Assembly: GCA_025458585.1 (NCBI GenBank)
Contig: JALOSD010000003.1
Coordinates: forward strand, 1 to 28,633
Origin: Burkholderiaceae bacterium
GTDB lineage: Bacteria; Pseudomonadota; Gammaproteobacteria; Burkholderiales; Burkholderiaceae_C
DNA: 28,633 bases
Reading direction: 5' to 3'
Positions 1-9,321 of this stretch are shown piece after piece. Under the pieces are notes generated by a model, which saw only the letters and a list, made by a program, of their open reading frames with translations, did no database searches and was not told where the DNA came from. Within the stretch, counting starts at the first letter, position 1, and every line of letters starts with the position of its first letter. The position numbers were made by a program, and so were the translations under genes.

Positions 1-236
1 GAAGCATCAACCATGCTAGGCCGGGCGCAGTGCGCCGTCTTCCCGCGGTTGCGGGGTGCCGGGTCGGCCGTCGGTGCGCGGCGCCCTGGCGGCGTGCGGT
101 CGATCACGCACCAGGCAGGCCCCAGGCACACCCTTGGTGCGTGCCCGGCTCAAGGAAAACCACAGGCCGGCGTACCGAACCCGGGCGGGACAATCCCACA
201 CAAACTCGACTCACTCGAACGTTCCAGGAGATCGTC
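1..236 (+). other. Leader region upstream of the TRAP operon
   Basis: I see no convincing gene here; the open frames that cross it are compositional. It holds an imperfect inverted repeat: GGCACACC at 125-132 pairs with GGT at 136-138 and GTGCC at 141-145, with a two-base bulge. A weak sigma-54-like element lies at 135-150, with GG at 136-137 and GC at 148-149 (10 bases between them), but it matches the rest of the consensus only partly. C4-dicarboxylate TRAP operons are often sigma-54 dependent, which is why it is noted. An AGGAG ribosome binding site at 226-230 serves dctP. The promoter call is speculative because GG-N10-GC is common by chance in such GC-rich DNA. Confidence 0.3.
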
Positions 237-1253
237 ATGTCGCTATCCGCTGTCCGCTCGCTCGCCGTCGCCGGTTTGCTCGCCCTTGCGGGCCATGCCT
301 CGGCTCAGGTCACGCTGTCGATGTCGTCGTGGGTGCCGCCGACGCATACGCTCACCGAGACGCAGAAGGCCTGGTGCGAGATGCTCGCGCAGAAGGCCGC
401 CGGCAAGGTGCGCTGCAACCAGCTGCCGCGCGCTGTCGTCGCGGCGCCGGGCACCTTCGATGCCGTGCGCAACGGTCTCGTCGACCTGTCGTTCACGGTG
501 CACGGCTACACGCCGGGCCGCTTCACGACGACGCAGATGGCCGAATTCCCGTTCCTCGGTGATTCGGCCGAGGCTTCGTCGGTCGCATTCCAGCGCATCT
601 ACCAGAAGACGCCGGCGATGCAGGAGGAGCACAAGGGCGTGAAGGTGCTGGCCGTGTTCACCCACGGCCCGGGCATCGTGTTCAACACCAAGCGCCCGAT
701 CGCGAAGGTCGACGACTTGAGCGGGCTCAAGTTCCGTGTCGGCGGCGGTATGGTCAACGAGATCAGCAAGTCGCTGGGCATGAATGTCACGCTCAAGCCC
801 GCGCCCGAGAGCTACGAACTGCTGTCGACCGGCGTCATGGACGGCACGCTGTTCCCGGCCGAGTCGGTCGAGGGCTTCAAGATCGACAAGGTCATCAAGT
901 ACGCGACGACCTTCCCCGGAGGCCTGTACAACACGAGCTTCGTGTTCATGATGAACGAGAACACGTACAACAGCCTGCCGGCCGACGTGAAGAAGATCGT
1001 CGACGAGATGTCGGGCGAGTTCGCCGCGCGCATGATCGGGCAGGGCTGGGACAAGGTCGACCGTCGCGGCATGGCGTTCATGCAGGCCGCCGGCGTGCAG
1101 TTCACGAAGGCCGACGCCGCGTTCGTCGACGCAATCAAGCAGCGTACCGCCGGCCTCGAGGACACGTGGGCGAAGGCCGCCGAAGCCAAGGGCATGAAGG
1201 ACCCGAAGAAGGCGCTCGGCGAGTTCCGCGCCGAGATCAAGAAGCTGCAGTGA
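237..1253 (+). CDS. dctP: TRAP transporter substrate-binding protein (DctP family)
   Basis: Periplasmic solute receptor of a tripartite ATP-independent periplasmic transporter. It captures an organic acid and hands it to the DctQM membrane complex, which is driven by an ion gradient. The 338-residue product has a Sec signal peptide (hydrophobic core about residues 7-20, likely cut after A-S-A near 23) and the DctP fold. The segment LSGLKFRV holds the arginine that in this family forms the salt bridge to the ligand carboxylate. Two cysteines, C47 and C60, lie close together in the mature protein and could form a disulphide. The ATG at 237 is chosen because AGGAG lies six bases upstream and the signal peptide starts there; longer frames upstream have no such support. 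The substrate cannot be told from sequence; dicarboxylate, keto acid and sugar acid are all possible. Confidence 0.93.
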   Translation: MSLSAVRSLAVAGLLALAGHASAQVTLSMSSWVPPTHTLTETQKAWCEMLAQKAAGKVRCNQLPRAVVAAPGTFDAVRNGLVDLSFTVHGYTPGRFTTTQMAEFPFLGDSAEASSVAFQRIYQKTPAMQEEHKGVKVLAVFTHGPGIVFNTKRPIAKVDDLSGLKFRVGGGMVNEISKSLGMNVTLKPAPESYELLSTGVMDGTLFPAESVEGFKIDKVIKYATTFPGGLYNTSFVFMMNENTYNSLPADVKKIVDEMSGEFAARMIGQGWDKVDRRGMAFMQAAGVQFTKADAAFVDAIKQRTAGLEDTWAKAAEAKGMKDPKKALGEFRAEIKKLQ

Positions 1254-1297
1254 GCGATACTGCAGGGCACCGGCGCCGCGCCGATGCCGCCTGACGC

Positions 1298-1326
1298 GAG
1301 CCGGCCTGCGGGCCGGCTCTTTGTTG
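1298..1326 (+). terminator. Intrinsic terminator between dctP and dctQ
   Basis: GAGCCGGCC (1298-1306), loop TGCG, GGCCGGCTC (1311-1319) form a perfect 9-bp stem followed by TTTGTTG. It sits 44 bases after the dctP stop and 10 bases before dctQ. It probably lets most transcripts end after the binding protein, so that receptor is made in excess over the membrane subunits, as is common in binding-protein-dependent transport operons. Confidence 0.75.
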
Positions 1327-1336
1327 TCGCCCCGAC

Positions 1337-1822
1337 GTGAGATCGCTGCTCAATACCCTGTGCGGCACGCTGGCCGCGGTCGCGCTGTTCGCGATCATGC
1401 TGCTGACGTTCGTCGACGTCGGCGGGCGCAAGTTCCTCGACACCTCGCTGCCCGGCGCGCTCGAGCTGACCGAGATGTTGATGGTCGTCGTGATCTTCGC
1501 CGGCCTGCCGCTCGTGTCCCTGCGCGGCGAGCACGTGACGTTCGACTCGCTCGACCCCTTCATCCCGCGCGCGGTGCGGCTAGTGCAGCACCTTGTCGTC
1601 GACCTGTTGTGCGCGGCGATGCTGCTGTTCATCGCCTGGCTGATGTGGACCAAGGCCGGCCAGCTGGTCGAATACGGTGACGTCTCGGCGCGGCTGAAGA
1701 TCCCGGTCGCGCCCTTCGTCTATGCGATGAGCGTGCTGTGCGCGGTCACGGCCGCGGTGCACCTGCTGCTGATCGTCCGGCCGGTGGCGCACCGCCACGT
1801 CGGCGTCGAGGAGTCGGCGTGA
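1337..1822 (+). CDS. dctQ: TRAP transporter small permease (DctQ family)
   Basis: Inner-membrane small subunit (161 residues) of the TRAP transporter. It pairs with DctM, and the two together accept substrate from DctP. Four hydrophobic segments are visible, at about residues 9-29, 44-63, 85-105 and 122-145, which is the standard topology. The segment DVGGRKFL after the first helix and LPGALELTE before the second fit the DctQ domain. The start is the GTG at 1337; no in-frame ATG would keep the first helix. The gene begins 10 bases after the terminator that follows dctP and is separated from dctM by 25 bases. Confidence 0.9.
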   Translation: MRSLLNTLCGTLAAVALFAIMLLTFVDVGGRKFLDTSLPGALELTEMLMVVVIFAGLPLVSLRGEHVTFDSLDPFIPRAVRLVQHLVVDLLCAAMLLFIAWLMWTKAGQLVEYGDVSARLKIPVAPFVYAMSVLCAVTAAVHLLLIVRPVAHRHVGVEESA

Positions 1823-1847
1823 GGCGCGTGCGCGGGCCCGTGCAGCC

Positions 1848-3140
1848 ATGACCGAGGCGCTGCTCGGCTTCGCCGCCGTGTTCGTGCTCGCGCTGCTGCG
1901 CGTGCCGCTGGCGTTCGCGATGGGGCTGGTCGGCGTCGTCGGGTTGGCGCTGGTGCGCAGCTGGCCGGCGTCGTTCGCGAGCACCTCGCTCGTCGTCTAC
2001 GAGACCGGGTTCGCGTACATCCTCAGCGTGATCCCGCTGTTCATCCTGATGGGCAACTTCGTCGCCCGTGCCGGCCTCGCCCACGAGCTGTACCGCGCGG
2101 CGTACTCGTTCATCGGCCACTTCCGCGGCGGGCTGGCGCACGCCACCGTCGTCTCGTGCGCCGGCTTCGGCGCGATCTGCGGCTCGTCGATCGCGACCGC
2201 GGCGACGATGAGCCGCGTCGCCTACCCATCGATGAAGAAGCTCGGCTACGCCGACTATCTGAGCGCGGGCGTGATCGCCGCCGGCGGCACGCTGGGAATC
2301 ATGATCCCGCCGTCGACGATCCTGGTCATCTACGGCATCGTCACCGAGACCAACATCGGCAAGCTGTTCGCCGCTGGCGTGATCCCCGGGCTGTTGTGCG
2401 CGGCGATGATGATGGTCGCGATCGCGATCATCGTCTGGCGCGACCCCGCCGCCGGCCCGACCGGCGAGCGTGCCACCTGGGGCGAGCGGCTGCAGGCGGT
2501 CAAGGGCGTGTGGGGCGTCGCGCTGCTCGTGGTGATCGTGCTCGGCGGCATCTACGGCGGCGTGTTCACCGCCACCGAAGGCGCGGGCATCGGCGCCTTC
2601 GGCGCCTTCGTGTTCGCCTGGCTGCGGCGCACGCTGACGTGGCGCGTCCTGTCAGAGGTGCTGGTCGACAGCGCACGCACGACCGCGATGCTGTTCACGA
2701 TCCTGATCGCGGCGACGATGTTCGCGAACTTCATCAACATGACGTCGATGCCGTACGACCTCAAGGACTGGATTCTCGAGCTCGGTCTGCCGCCGCTGGC
2801 GGTCGTCGGCGCGATGATGGTGATCTACATCCTGCTCGGCACCATCATGGAGGAGCTGTCGATGGTGCTGCTGACGCTGCCGGTCTTCTTCCCGATCGTC
2901 GTCGGCCTCGGCTTCGACCCGGTGTGGTTCGGCGTGCTGATCGTGCTCGTCGTGCAGATCGGGCTGATCAGCCCGCCGGTGGGGCTGAACCTGTTCGTGC
3001 TGAACTCGCTGCTGCGCGACGTGCCGCTGACGCAGATCTACCGAGGCGTGTGGATGTTCGTCGTCGCGCTGGTCGCGGCGCTGTTCCTGGTCCTCGAGTT
3101 CGCGCCGATCGCGCTCTGGCTGCCGGGGTTCATGCCCTGA
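1848..3140 (+). CDS. dctM: TRAP transporter large permease (DctM family)
   Basis: Inner-membrane large subunit, 430 residues, which forms the ion-coupled translocation path. About twelve hydrophobic segments run through the whole length. Family signatures are visible: SVIPLFILMGNFVARAG near residue 60, CAGFGAICGSSIATAATM near 104, GTLGIMIPPSTILVIYG near 148 and LISPPVGLNLFVLNSL near 370. Length and motif order are normal. It is the last gene of the TRAP operon and ends 12 bases from the stop of the convergent SMP-30 gene, so the two transcripts meet tail to tail. I see no clear terminator in that 12-base gap. Confidence 0.95.
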   Translation: MTEALLGFAAVFVLALLRVPLAFAMGLVGVVGLALVRSWPASFASTSLVVYETGFAYILSVIPLFILMGNFVARAGLAHELYRAAYSFIGHFRGGLAHATVVSCAGFGAICGSSIATAATMSRVAYPSMKKLGYADYLSAGVIAAGGTLGIMIPPSTILVIYGIVTETNIGKLFAAGVIPGLLCAAMMMVAIAIIVWRDPAAGPTGERATWGERLQAVKGVWGVALLVVIVLGGIYGGVFTATEGAGIGAFGAFVFAWLRRTLTWRVLSEVLVDSARTTAMLFTILIAATMFANFINMTSMPYDLKDWILELGLPPLAVVGAMMVIYILLGTIMEELSMVLLTLPVFFPIVVGLGFDPVWFGVLIVLVVQIGLISPPVGLNLFVLNSLLRDVPLTQIYRGVWMFVVALVAALFLVLEFAPIALWLPGFMP

Positions 3141-3152
3141 ACGCAGGGGCCT

Positions 3153-4052
3153 TCACGGCCGCCCGGCGTGCGGCACGTCAACCCGTACCGTCCACAGCTG
3201 TGCCTCGCGGGCGTCGCGACGTGCATGCTCGTTGAAATCGGGCGCAACGCACAGGAACAGCGTGCGGCCGTCGTCGCCGCCGAGCGCGCACGCGAACACG
3301 CCGAGCGGCGCTGTCGACAGCGTCTGCACGATCTCGCCGCCTTCGCGCACGCGCACGACGCGCTGGCCGATCGCGTCGGCGATCCACACGCAGCCCTCGG
3401 CGTCGAGCGTGCAGCCGTCGGGCGCGATCGCGAGCTGACCGAGCACGCCCATGAAGTCGGTCGCGGTCGGCAGTGGCGCGAACGTGGCCCAGTCGCGGCG
3501 CGGGCCGAGGCTGCCGTCGGCCGCGATGTCGAATGCCGACATCCGGTTGCCGAAGCTCTCGCCGACGATCAGCGTGCGCCCGTCGGGGGTGATCACCGAG
3601 CCGTTCGGGAAGCACAGGTCGTGCGCGACGGCGTGCACGCTGCCGTCGGGGTCGACGCGCGCCAGGGTGGCGCGCTGCGGCGGCGCGCCGCTCATCAGGT
3701 CGAAGCCGAAGTTGCCGACGTAGGCGCGGCCGAGCGCATCGACGACCATGTCGTTGCAGTGGCCGCCGGCGACCGCCGACAGGTCGGCGTGCACGACGAG
3801 TGTGCCGTCGGCCTCGCGGCGCAGCAGCTTGCGGTCTCGCATCGAGACGACGAGCAGGCGCCCGTCGGGCAGCCAGCCGATCCCCGACGGTTGCTGCGGT
3901 ACCTCGGCGATCGTCTCGACCCGGCCGGCGAGGTCGACGGCGAGCACGCGGTGCGTGTAGAAGTCCGACAACCACAGGCGGCCGTCGTGCCAGCGTGGCG
4001 CCTCGAGGAACGACAGGCGGGTGATCAGCGGGGTGAAGGCGGTCGAGGCCAT
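3153..4052 (-). CDS. SMP-30/gluconolactonase/LRE family protein
   Basis: Predicted metal-dependent six-bladed beta-propeller lactonase of 299 residues. Such enzymes hydrolyse sugar-acid or other lactones, and some family members have other substrates. The metal site of the family is recognisable: E17 (in LEAPRW), N100 (in CNDMVVD), N150 (in FPNGS) and D217 (in TLDAEGCVWIAD). There is no signal peptide, so it is probably cytoplasmic. It lies 48 bases downstream of msrQ on the same strand and could be the last gene of that transcript, although its function has no obvious link to methionine sulfoxide repair. It is convergent with dctM; if the TRAP system imports a sugar acid or lactone, the two could serve one pathway, but that is only an inference from position. 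Confidence 0.9.
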   Translation of the reverse strand: MASTAFTPLITRLSFLEAPRWHDGRLWLSDFYTHRVLAVDLAGRVETIAEVPQQPSGIGWLPDGRLLVVSMRDRKLLRREADGTLVVHADLSAVAGGHCNDMVVDALGRAYVGNFGFDLMSGAPPQRATLARVDPDGSVHAVAHDLCFPNGSVITPDGRTLIVGESFGNRMSAFDIAADGSLGPRRDWATFAPLPTATDFMGVLGQLAIAPDGCTLDAEGCVWIADAIGQRVVRVREGGEIVQTLSTAPLGVFACALGGDDGRTLFLCVAPDFNEHARRDAREAQLWTVRVDVPHAGRP

Positions 4053-4743
4053 GGGTGCGCTCCGGGAACGGCAGCGGCGACCGTACCGCGCGCGGACGGC
4101 TCAGCGTACCGGTGCAAACCCCGCCGCCCGCCAACGCACGAGCCGCCAGCCGAGCAGGAGGGCGATGACCGCGGCGTACACGCCGACCTCGACGAAGTCG
4201 TTCTTGCCCGCGCGCATCCAGAAGAAGTGCAGGATCGCCAGCCCCGCGACGGCGTAGACGGCACGGTGCAGGAGCTGCCAGCGGCGCGCGCCCAGCGCCC
4301 GGATCGCGCGGTTGAACGAGGTCGCCGCCAGCGGCAGCATCAGCAGCAGGGCCGCGGTGCCGACGAGGATGAACGGGCGCTTGGCAATGTCGCGCACGAT
4401 GTCGGCCACGACGAAACCCATGTCGAGCCAGGCGTAGCACAGCATGTGCAGCGCGGCGTAGAAGAACGTGAACAGGCCCAGCATGCGGCGAAAGCGCGCC
4501 AGCGACGGCAGGCCTGCCGCCTGCCGCAGCGGCGTGACGGCCAGCGTCAGGCACAGCAAGCGCAGCGTCCAGTCGCCGGTGCCGCGGATCAGCGCTTCGG
4601 CCGGATTCGCGCCGAGCGTGTTCGTGACGGCGCCGTGCAGCAGCCCTGCGAACGGCACGAGCGCGAGCAGGAGCAGTCCCGGCTTGACGGCGCGGTGGCG
4701 CAACGCCGCGTCGACGCGCGCCGCGGGCGGCGGACGGTTGCCG

Positions 4744-5736
<993 letters not shown>

Positions 5737-5772
5737 GCCCACTCCGATCGTGCCGACGCAACGAAGTTCGCG

Positions 5773-5788
5773 CCGGCGGGGGCGCCGG
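5773..5788 (-). repeat. Short GC inverted repeat after the ccsB stop
   Basis: CCGGCG, loop of four, CGCCGG, placed directly after the TAA of ccsB (stop at 5789-5791) and before msrP. No run of T follows, so it is at best a weak terminator or a 3' end stabiliser. Confidence 0.3.
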
Positions 5789-7156
5789 TTACAGCTCGCC
5801 GTAGGAATGCAGTCCCGACAGGAACATGTTGACGCCGAGGAAGGCGAACGTCGTCACCGCGAGGCCGACGAGCGCCCACCACGCCGAGATCGTGCCGCGC
5901 AGCCCCTTCATCAGCCGCATGTGCAGCCAGGCGGCGTAGTTCAGCCACACGATCAGCGCCCAGGTTTCCTTCGGATCCCAGCTCCAGTAGCCGCCCCAGG
6001 CCTCCGCGGCCCAGAACGCGCCGAGGATCGTCGCGATCGTGAAGAACGCGAAGCCGACCGCGATCGCCTTGTACATCACGTCGTCGAGCACCTCGAACGA
6101 CGGCAGGCCGGCGGCGATGCGCCGGCGCAGCGCGATGATGCCGCCGACCAGCAGCGCGCTCGCGCCGAAGTAGATCGCCCAGAAATTGCTGATGCCGCCG
6201 TCGGGCGCCTTGCGGAACAGCAGCGGCTCGAAGCACAGCACGACGCCCAGCGCCCACAGCGGCGCGAGCTTCCACCAGCGCGTCTCCTCGGCCTGCTGCT
6301 TGATGAGGTAGGCGAAGGCGACCATCGCGGCGATCGCGAACGTGCCGTAGCCGACGAAGTTGGTCGGCACGTGCAGCTTCATCCACCAGCTCTGCAGCGC
6401 GGGCACCAGCGGCTGGATCTCGTGCGCCTGACGGTCGACCGTGTACCAGAGCAGGAAGCCGACCGCCGCGCTGACGATCAGCATCGCGAACGCGCCGAGC
6501 GCCTTTGTCTTGTAGACCTGTTCGTAGTAGAGGTAGAACAGGGCCGTCATCCAGCAGAACAGCACGAACACTTCGTACAGGTTGCTGACCGGGATGTGGC
6601 CGATGTCGGGCGCGATCTGGTGGCTCTCGTACCAGCGCACGAGCGAGCCCACCAGCGCCATGAACACCGCTGCCCACGCCAGCCGCGAGCCGATGCGCTG
6701 CGCCGTGTTGTCCTGCCCGGCGCGGGGGGTGGCGAAGACGCCGATCCAGTAGAAGGTCGTGCTCATGAAGAACAGCACGCTCATCCACAGGATCGCGCTC
6801 TGACTCGACAGGAAGTACTTCAGCAGGAACACGTTGTCGGCCGCGGCGAGGTCGGCGCCGAAGCCGTCGGTCGTGCGCGCGTACAGGCCAATGGCCAGCA
6901 GCGTCGCCGCGCCGACGCCGAGCGACAGCGTGCGCAGCGGACGCCAGAACCAGCCGAGCGCGATCACCACCGGCGCGCTGCCGGCGAGGATCCACTTCTC
7001 GTAGATGTCCATCGACGCGCCGTAGCGCCAGAACGCGAACGCGGTGCCGGCGAGCACGAGCGCGGCGAACAGCCAGTCGTAGGCGCTGCGTGACGCCAGG
7101 CCCGAGGGCGGGCGGCCGAGCGGGAGCGTGCGGGTGGTCGTGGTGGCGGTGTTCAT
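5789..7156 (-). CDS. ccsB: System II cytochrome c biogenesis protein CcsB (CcsA/ResC family heme handling protein)
   Basis: Polytopic inner-membrane protein of the cytochrome c synthase of System II. With ResB it moves heme outward and attaches it to CXXCH motifs of apocytochromes. The 455-residue sequence has many hydrophobic helices and ends with the WWD heme-binding signature WGGYWSWDPKE from about residue 387, followed by WLNYAAWLHMRL with a conserved histidine. The ATG at 7156 overlaps the resB stop in an ATGA tetranucleotide, which implies translational coupling to the distal resB frame. The upstream frame extension is ignored because it runs into resB. This gene looks intact, in contrast to its partner. 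Confidence 0.95.
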   Translation of the reverse strand: MNTATTTTRTLPLGRPPSGLASRSAYDWLFAALVLAGTAFAFWRYGASMDIYEKWILAGSAPVVIALGWFWRPLRTLSLGVGAATLLAIGLYARTTDGFGADLAAADNVFLLKYFLSSQSAILWMSVLFFMSTTFYWIGVFATPRAGQDNTAQRIGSRLAWAAVFMALVGSLVRWYESHQIAPDIGHIPVSNLYEVFVLFCWMTALFYLYYEQVYKTKALGAFAMLIVSAAVGFLLWYTVDRQAHEIQPLVPALQSWWMKLHVPTNFVGYGTFAIAAMVAFAYLIKQQAEETRWWKLAPLWALGVVLCFEPLLFRKAPDGGISNFWAIYFGASALLVGGIIALRRRIAAGLPSFEVLDDVMYKAIAVGFAFFTIATILGAFWAAEAWGGYWSWDPKETWALIVWLNYAAWLHMRLMKGLRGTISAWWALVGLAVTTFAFLGVNMFLSGLHSYGEL

Positions 7157-9215
7157 CGGGATTCGGTTGCGGCGGCGGGCCGCAGGATCGCTTGTTGCAG
7201 GCGTTCGAACTCGGCGTCGGCCTCGAGCGTGCGGCGCGTCGTCGACAGCGCGGCGACGATGCGCGTGCCGCCATCGGCGGCCAACCCGTGGGCTTCGAGC
7301 CAGATCCACAGCCGGCGTTCCCGCACGTACAGCATCGCGAACACGCCGACGATGAGCAGCACGGCGCCGAGGTAGACGAGGTTCTTGCCCGGCGCGCGTG
7401 CGACCTGGAACACGCTCGCTTGCACCTGGGTGAAGTCCGCGAGCTGCAGCATCAGCGGTGCCGGATAGAAGTAGCTGTCCGACAGCGACATCAGCGCCTG
7501 CGTCATGAACGCCTGCGTACGCTCGTCGGTCGGCATCGGCGACTGCCCGGCCGCCTCGCGCGAAGCGTTGAGCAGCTCGAACAGGCTGCCGTTGAGGATG
7601 CGCAGCAGCACCTCCGAGACGCGCTCGCGCTCCACCTCCGGTACCGTGGCTTCGAGGAAGCGCGCGACCGACGTCAGCCCGCCCTTGACCGGCACGTCGG
7701 CCATCGGGCCGTTGCCGCCGGCGGCGAACTCCTCCGGCTCGTCGCCGGCGAACAGCGTCAGCAGCCGCAGCGACGTCACGCGCAGCTGCTCGTTCATCTC
7801 GGTACGGCCGTCGGGCGTCGCGGCGGCGGCGTAGCGGCGCGCCGCGAGCTCGCGCAGCGCCGGATCGTCGAGCGCGTTGCGCAGCTGCACCCAGGTGTCG
7901 ATATCGGCAGCATGTAGTTGTGGTACTCGCGCGCCTGCCCGCTCGCGTCGCGCAGCTTGTAGGTGACCGAGGGGCCGACGTTGCGCAGGTGCTTCGGCGA
8001 CCTCACCTTCGCGCCCGAGCCGAGGTGGCCCTCGAGCGTCGAACGCAGGTCGACGCGCCGCGGGTCGGCGCCCGAGGCCGACTGGTCGCCGCCGAAGTTC
8101 TCGACGTTGATCACGCGCAGCCCCGTGAACTCGAGCTGCAGCGCTTCGCCGCCGCGCGACAGCGTCGTGCTGCTGCCGACGACGCCCTCGATCTCGAACT
8201 CGCGCGCGCCGGCCTCGAGCGGGACCGCACGCAGCTTGAGCCGCGAGCCGCCGTCGTCGAAGCTGCTCTGGTAGATCGCGACGCCGCGGTGGAACGCCGG
8301 GTGGTTGACCTCGATGCGGGCCTCGCGTGCTTCGCCGGTCTCGCGGTCGTGGATCACGACCTCGCTCGCGAAGAGCTTCGGCATGCCCGTCTCGTAGTAG
8401 TCGACGATGAAGCGCTTGAGCTCGATGTCGAACGGCAGGTCCTGCAGCACGACGCCGTCGGGCATCGACAGGATCGCGGTGCCGGCGCGGCCGCCCTCGG
8501 GTACGAGCAGGTTCGCGCGGTAGGTCGGGTTGCGCGGGCTCAGCCGGTGCTCGGCCGGCACCTCGGAGATCAGCCCGCCGCCGGCGTAGCTGCTCTTGTC
8601 CTGCAGCCACATCTGCGCGCGCACGACGAGGTCGCCGTCGAACAGGCCGCCGAGACAGATCAGCACGATCGACGAGTGCGCGGCGAGGTAGCCGATCTTG
8701 TTCGCCGAGCCCTTGCGCGCGGCGACCATCGTGCCGTTCGGCCGCTCCTGCACCTTGGCCTTCCAGCCGCCCTGGCCGAGCAGCGCCGCGACGCGATCGA
8801 GCGCGGCGGCGCGCGACTCGGCGACGACCCCCTGCGCCTTGTGGTGGAACGCCTGCAGCGACTGCTCGCGCACGTTCTCCTTGTAGGCCTTCAGGTCGGC
8901 CATGATCTTCGGCGTGTTGCGCGCGATGCACAGACTCGTCGAGACGACGAGGAACGCGAGGATCAGCAGGAACCACCAGGCGCTGTAGACCGTGTACAGG
9001 CCCACGGCGCCGAAGACGTCGGCCCAGAACGGGCCGAACTGGTTGACGTAGTTGTTGAACGGCTCGTGCTGCTTGACGACGGTGCCGATGACCGACGCGA
9101 TGCAGATCAGCGTCAGCAGCGAGATCGCGAACCGCATCGACGACAGCAGTTCGACCATCTCGCGCAGCAGGCGCGAGCGGCTCGGCATTTCGACGCCGGC
9201 GGTGGACACGCTCAT
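7153..9215 (-). pseudogene. resB: System II cytochrome c biogenesis protein ResB (Ccs1), split by an internal frame change
   Basis: ResB binds reduced apocytochrome and works with CcsB. The first frame runs from ATG 9215 to a TGA at 7794-7796 and carries the N-terminal helices (for example LLTLICIASVIGTV), the paired helices before SLCIARNTPKIMADLKAYK, and the periplasmic domain up to EYHNYMLP. Beyond about 7910 that frame reads as low-quality sequence. The real C-terminal half (DIDTWVQLRNALDDPALRE onward, then a helix NLVYLGAVLLIVGVFAMLYV) continues in another frame to the TGA at 7153. Family members normally carry about 30-35 residues between NYM and this point, so the change looks like a deletion whose length is not a multiple of three, rather than a single-base slip. 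It may be a real mutation or an assembly error. The first-frame TGA overlaps an ATG of the second frame (7797) as ATGA. The total span of 2063 bases is not divisible by three. Confidence 0.85.
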
Positions 9216-9289
9216 GCGCAGATTATCGGTGGCCGAACCCGCGAGGCCGAGATCCCTCGGCCGATGTCCGGCCATTGGCGCGGGACAAG

Positions 9290-9310
9290 CGCGGCGGTCT
9301 CGGCGCCGCG
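9290..9310 (-). repeat. GC inverted repeat downstream of the cytochrome c4 gene
   Basis: CGCGGCG (9290-9296), seven-base loop, CGCCGCG (9304-9310), lying 11 bases after the stop of the cytochrome gene and before resB. No T tract follows on the minus strand. It could trim or stabilise the cytochrome message, but such stems also arise by chance at this GC content. Confidence 0.3.
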
Positions 9311-9321
9311 GCGGTCGGCTG

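Noticed and set aside
13..642. A 209-codon plus-strand frame at the left edge
   Set aside because: It runs out of frame into dctP and turns into serine/arginine runs; no domain is visible.
7794..7910. The tail of the first resB frame (about 38 codons after NYMLP) as a real alternative C-terminus
   Set aside because: It is rich in Ser, Arg and Pro, and the family-like sequence continues in another frame over the same bases.
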